DNA of 18,950 nucleotides from Clostridia bacterium (lineage in GTDB: Bacteria; Bacillota; Clostridia; Christensenellales; Aristaeellaceae). Location of the stretch: positions 1 to 18,950 of the forward strand of contig JAKSQG010000018.1 in assembly GCA_024404275.1 (NCBI GenBank), in the 5' to 3' direction. The notes under the pieces are model-generated. The model did not search any database, had not been told where the DNA came from, and saw nothing but the letters and a program-made list of their open reading frames with translations. Each line of letters begins with the position of its first letter. Position 1 is the stretch's first letter. The position numbers were made by a program, and so were the translations under genes. Positions 16,334-18,950 of this stretch are shown here, one piece after another.

Positions 16334-18178
16334 TCAGCGGATGGTGTCCAGATATTCCGCCAGCGCGGCACGGTCATAGTACGAGGCGGGTTTGCGCAGG
16401 GGGATATCCTCGTCCACGCCGCGGTCAATGCTGTAAAAGGTGCCGTTTTTGACAATGCACAGGCGGTGAACATCCGAGATGTCAAACAGCGTGCCGTCCG
16501 CCGCGGAAGTGCTGCGGACCACGCAGGCGCCGCCGCCGGAGGTCTGCCCCAGCAGCGTCACACGCCCATCCTGCTTGAACAGGGTCGGCAGCAGGTTGCC
16601 GCAGGAGAAGGAGCTGCCGTTGACCAGACAATAAACGTCCAGATCATCCACGCCCAGTTCATCGTCTTCCAGACACTGACCATCCAGGTTCACATCCACC
16701 CAGTACACGGTCGTGTATTGCGCACCGGTGGTCACGTTTTCAACGCTCAGGTTGGCGGCACCCAGCACCCAGGAGGCAATGTACATGCAGGCATTCAGAT
16801 GTCCGCCGCCGTTGCAGGAAAGGTCAATGACGACCTTACGGATCGGGCTGTCTTCCCGGTGAATGCGGTTGTGGGCCCAGATGACCAGCGAGATGGTATC
16901 GGACATGTAGATGTCGCCCAGCTGGTCAGCCACATCGGGATCGTAATAGTCGTGGCTGGCGCTGACAAAGGAATCAAAGGTGACAAAGGCAGTATCACCG
17001 ATCTCATAATAGCCATCCTGAATTTTGTCGTCGATGGCGATGCCGCTTTGTGCGCGGGCCTTCAGAAAACGGTTGAGGACACGGTTATAATCCGTCAGCG
17101 TGATGGATTTGTTTTTGTGGGTCACTTCGTATTCATTGCCGGCATAGGAAGACAGATAGGACAGACCGGAATGCAGGTCGCCGAAGTTGCCGGCCAGCAC
17201 CTGATACAGGGCGTCTGTAAAGACATGGGGATCGGTGTTTTTCAGATCCGCTTCCAGACCGCTGGCAATAAAGTAGCTGTCGAAGCCGTTCAGCGCGCCG
17301 TGCTCTTCCCGAAGACCGTAGCAGTGATCCAGCATCAGGCACAGCTCATTATAGGTAAACTCGGCCAGCTCCGGGCTGCGCTCCCGCACGCCGGGACGAT
17401 AATACAGATCGTATTGGGTGAGGCCGTCGGCGTTGACACGGCTCTGATCCAATCCGTCGCCGAGAGCAAACAATGCTTCCCCGTTGAAGGTGACGGGGCA
17501 GGGCAGCAGAAGGTCCGACAGGGTCGCCAGCGGCACATAGAAGTGGCCGTCGTATTCCTCGATGCGGATACCGTAGTCATCCAGCAGAATCTCCGTGACC
17601 TCGCCCTCACGCTTATAGGATTGGCTCGCAACGCGGCGATAGAGGTTCGCATAGGGAATGCCCAGAGCGTCGTTCATCAGGACAGCGTCGTCATCATCGT
17701 AGAAAAAACCGCTGGCGGTGACCAGGTCGCCGCCGGAGACCGCAAAGGGGGCCGCCGCGAACAGGTCACGGTCATTGATCCAGATCAGGTTTTCTTCATG
17801 GTTGATGAGAACAAAGGAGTCGTTCTCCCGCAGCATGTAGAACGCTTCGATGTCCAGACCGTCTTCATCCAATCGGTGAAGCATGCCGGCATTCTCCAGC
17901 AGGCGATAACTCGTCAAGCCGTATCGCATGTCGTAGCCGGTCAGGGCGTAGAGCAGCCCGACTGCCGTTTCATCCGAACAATAGGGGATATCCATACAGC
18001 CATTGAAGAAAGCCACGTCCAGCGTTCTCTCTAATGTGCTGCTGTGATAATAGATGGGAAGCGTTTTGAAAACGGGGGCTTCCTCTTCCGCGGGCAATGC
18101 CTCCGCAAATGCGGGCACAGCAAGAAGCGCAATCATGGCCGCCAGCAGCAGCGCAGTCAGTCTTTTGATCATTCGCAT
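16334..18178 (-). CDS. Secreted S41-family (C-terminal-processing type) peptidase-like protein
   Basis: 614 residues from the ATG at 18178 (MRMIKRL); GAGG lies 4 nt upstream of it and 10 nt upstream of the ATG two codons on, so either may be used. A longer frame to 18253 lacks a ribosome site and would bury the signal peptide. Signal peptide: KRLTALLLAAMIALLAVPAFAEA. A copper-amine-oxidase-N-like stalk may lie around 150-240 (DDYGIRIEEYDGHFYVPL). The C-terminal part resembles S41 peptidases: VVIDLSCNGGG (450-459), LVNGSSFSCGN with the candidate nucleophile Ser near 522-525, and LLGQTSGGGACVV. The Lys usual after the Ser in CtpA-type enzymes is not seen, so the mechanism may be different or the protein may not be a protease. 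Own promoter, shared terminator, ends in TGA. Confidence 0.8.
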   Translation of the reverse strand: MRMIKRLTALLLAAMIALLAVPAFAEALPAEEEAPVFKTLPIYYHSSTLERTLDVAFFNGCMDIPYCSDETAVGLLYALTGYDMRYGLTSYRLLENAGMLHRLDEDGLDIEAFYMLRENDSFVLINHEENLIWINDRDLFAAAPFAVSGGDLVTASGFFYDDDDAVLMNDALGIPYANLYRRVASQSYKREGEVTEILLDDYGIRIEEYDGHFYVPLATLSDLLLPCPVTFNGEALFALGDGLDQSRVNADGLTQYDLYYRPGVRERSPELAEFTYNELCLMLDHCYGLREEHGALNGFDSYFIASGLEADLKNTDPHVFTDALYQVLAGNFGDLHSGLSYLSSYAGNEYEVTHKNKSITLTDYNRVLNRFLKARAQSGIAIDDKIQDGYYEIGDTAFVTFDSFVSASHDYYDPDVADQLGDIYMSDTISLVIWAHNRIHREDSPIRKVVIDLSCNGGGHLNACMYIASWVLGAANLSVENVTTGAQYTTVYWVDVNLDGQCLEDDELGVDDLDVYCLVNGSSFSCGNLLPTLFKQDGRVTLLGQTSGGGACVVRSTSAADGTLFDISDVHRLCIVKNGTFYSIDRGVDEDIPLRKPASYYDRAALAEYLDTIR

Positions 18179-18276
18179 TAAACCTCGTTTCTTGTGGGAT
18201 GCTCCGGGGGCGAAAGGACGGGGCGTCGCTGTGATACCCTGAAAACATGACACTTTTTGTTCTTCTGTTCCGGAAA

Positions 18277-18305
18277 ATTATATCATGCTTCATCAGACGA
18301 TTCAA
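18277..18305 (-). promoter_or_regulatory. Strong extended -10 promoter for the S41 peptidase gene
   Basis: On the minus strand TTGAAT (18305-18300), a 17-nt spacer and a perfect TATAAT (18282-18277), preceded by TGA as an extended -10. It lies about 100 bases upstream of the start codon. Confidence 0.85.
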
Positions 18306-18373
18306 GATGATGATTCCGCCCTGTCTGGTCCGCGGCTTGAGCGGCACGAACCGCCGGAGGCTGTGGTGACAGA

Positions 18374-18754
18374 TCAAAAATCCACCAGAAATATTCCGAT
18401 GGCGATCTTGGTGAAGCTTCCGTGATGCTCTGTATTCTTCACCTTCGCGCTCAGCATTTTTCCGGCATCCATCAGACGGGCAAAAATGATATTGTCCTTT
18501 TCCGGCACATAGCCCAGCTTTTTCCCTTGTTCGTTCAATATCAGGATGGCATTGCTGTCAAACTTATTGTCTTCCCGGCGAAGGTTCAGCTTTGTGCCTT
18601 CCGGAAGGTTCTCCAATACGGAGGCATCTTCCAGACGTGTGGTGCCGGCGATATAGGAATCAAACAAATGGATCTCGCGGATGAGCGGTTTGATCATTTC
18701 CTTTTCCGTCAGCGCCATCATCTGGCCGGTGCTGATGCTCAGTTCAGTACCCAT
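18374..18754 (-). CDS. HIRAN-domain protein
   Basis: A 126-residue protein that is almost entirely a HIRAN domain (about residues 28-126). Visible blocks are HLFDSYIAGTTRLED, LPEGTKLNLRREDNKFDSNAI, KLGYVPEKDN and MLSAKVKNTEHHG. HIRAN domains are known to bind single-stranded DNA ends in HLTF/Rad5-type helicases; stand-alone bacterial copies are poorly characterised. The ATG at 18754 is preceded by AAGGGGGG and overlaps the end of the upstream gene by 16 bases in another frame, so translation is probably coupled. It ends in TGA; no clear terminator was seen in the 70 bases after it. Confidence 0.87.
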   Translation of the reverse strand: MGTELSISTGQMMALTEKEMIKPLIREIHLFDSYIAGTTRLEDASVLENLPEGTKLNLRREDNKFDSNAILILNEQGKKLGYVPEKDNIIFARLMDAGKMLSAKVKNTEHHGSFTKIAIGIFLVDF

Positions 18755-18950
18755 TTGGCGCCCCCCTTCTTCATCAGATCGTCCAGAAGGGCCTTCAGCT
18801 GCTGACGTGCTTCTTCGTATTCCTCGTGCTCCTTTTTCAGCTCATCATGCTTTTGCTCAACCAGGTCGGGGTCCCGGAGCAGGAACCTGTATTGATACGG
18901 GTCTTTGTTGACGATGCTTTTGATCTCTTCCTCGAGTTCTGCGATGCGTT
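18739..18950 (-). CDS. C-terminal part of an unknown coiled-coil protein (runs off the window)
   Basis: The last 69 codons of a gene on the minus strand, ending LMKKGGAKWVLN then TGA at 18739-18741. The visible part is highly charged and helical (RIAELEEEIKSIVNK, then VEQKHDELKKEHEEYEEA), consistent with a coiled coil. It overlaps the HIRAN gene start by 16 bases, so the two form an operon and may act together. No family could be assigned from this fragment. Confidence 0.8.
   Translation of the reverse strand, partial: RIAELEEEIKSIVNKDPYQYRFLLRDPDLVEQKHDELKKEHEEYEEARQQLKALLDDLMKKGGAKWVLN

Noticed and set aside
16238..18034. 598-codon plus-strand frame opposite the S41 gene
   Set aside because: Antisense shadow; it starts inside the preceding dehydrogenase gene and crosses the terminator hairpin.

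Overview
The window reads as chromosomal DNA of a moderately GC-rich Gram-positive anaerobe of the Clostridia type, probably from a gut-like habitat. The evidence is AGGAGG-type ribosome sites, sigma-A promoters, a sortase-type cell-wall anchor with Cna_B/pilin-like repeats, alanine-rich signal peptides and a LacI-controlled sugar-type ABC transporter. No phage, IS element, CRISPR array, rRNA or tRNA was seen.

The main result is that TAG does not behave as a stop codon here. Seven in-frame TAG codons lie inside five otherwise intact genes: a PAS/GGDEF/EAL protein, a surface phospholipase-like protein (two), a sugar ABC ATPase (two), a Gfo/Idh/MocA oxidoreductase and a TIM-barrel isomerase. 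In each, the reading frame continues past the TAG into sequence the protein family needs: the second half of the ATPase, metal ligands, or the sortase signal. The first TAA or TGA comes where the family normally ends. None of the 13 genes ends in TAG (5 TAA, 8 TGA). No frameshift or internal TAA/TGA was seen in these genes. UAG is therefore most likely a rare sense codon (Glu or Gln fits best), or is very efficiently suppressed. Standard-code annotation would break these five genes into twelve pieces.

Layout. 172-2779 (-): cyclic-di-GMP phosphodiesterase-like protein with its own promoter and terminator. 2970-3890 (-): a monocistronic sugar-phosphate isomerase/epimerase with promoter and terminator. 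4113-8366 (+): a very large secreted, wall-anchored protein with an N-terminal PI-PLC X-type domain, followed 73 bp later by a LacI regulator (8440-9423) and a terminator. 9485-16257 (+): a catabolic operon with promoter, substrate-binding protein, tandem hairpins, ABC ATPase, permease, dehydrogenase, isomerase and second dehydrogenase, ending at a bidirectional terminator. 16334-18178 (-): a secreted S41-type peptidase with a strong promoter. 18374-18950 (-): a HIRAN-domain protein and the C-terminal end of a coiled-coil protein that runs off the window.

How the genes may work together (inference): the surface PI-PLC-like enzyme could release inositol phosphates or another polar headgroup outside the cell. 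The LacI-regulated importer would take up the resulting polyol or sugar, and the dehydrogenases and TIM-barrel isomerases would oxidise and rearrange it in the manner of IolG/IolE chemistry.
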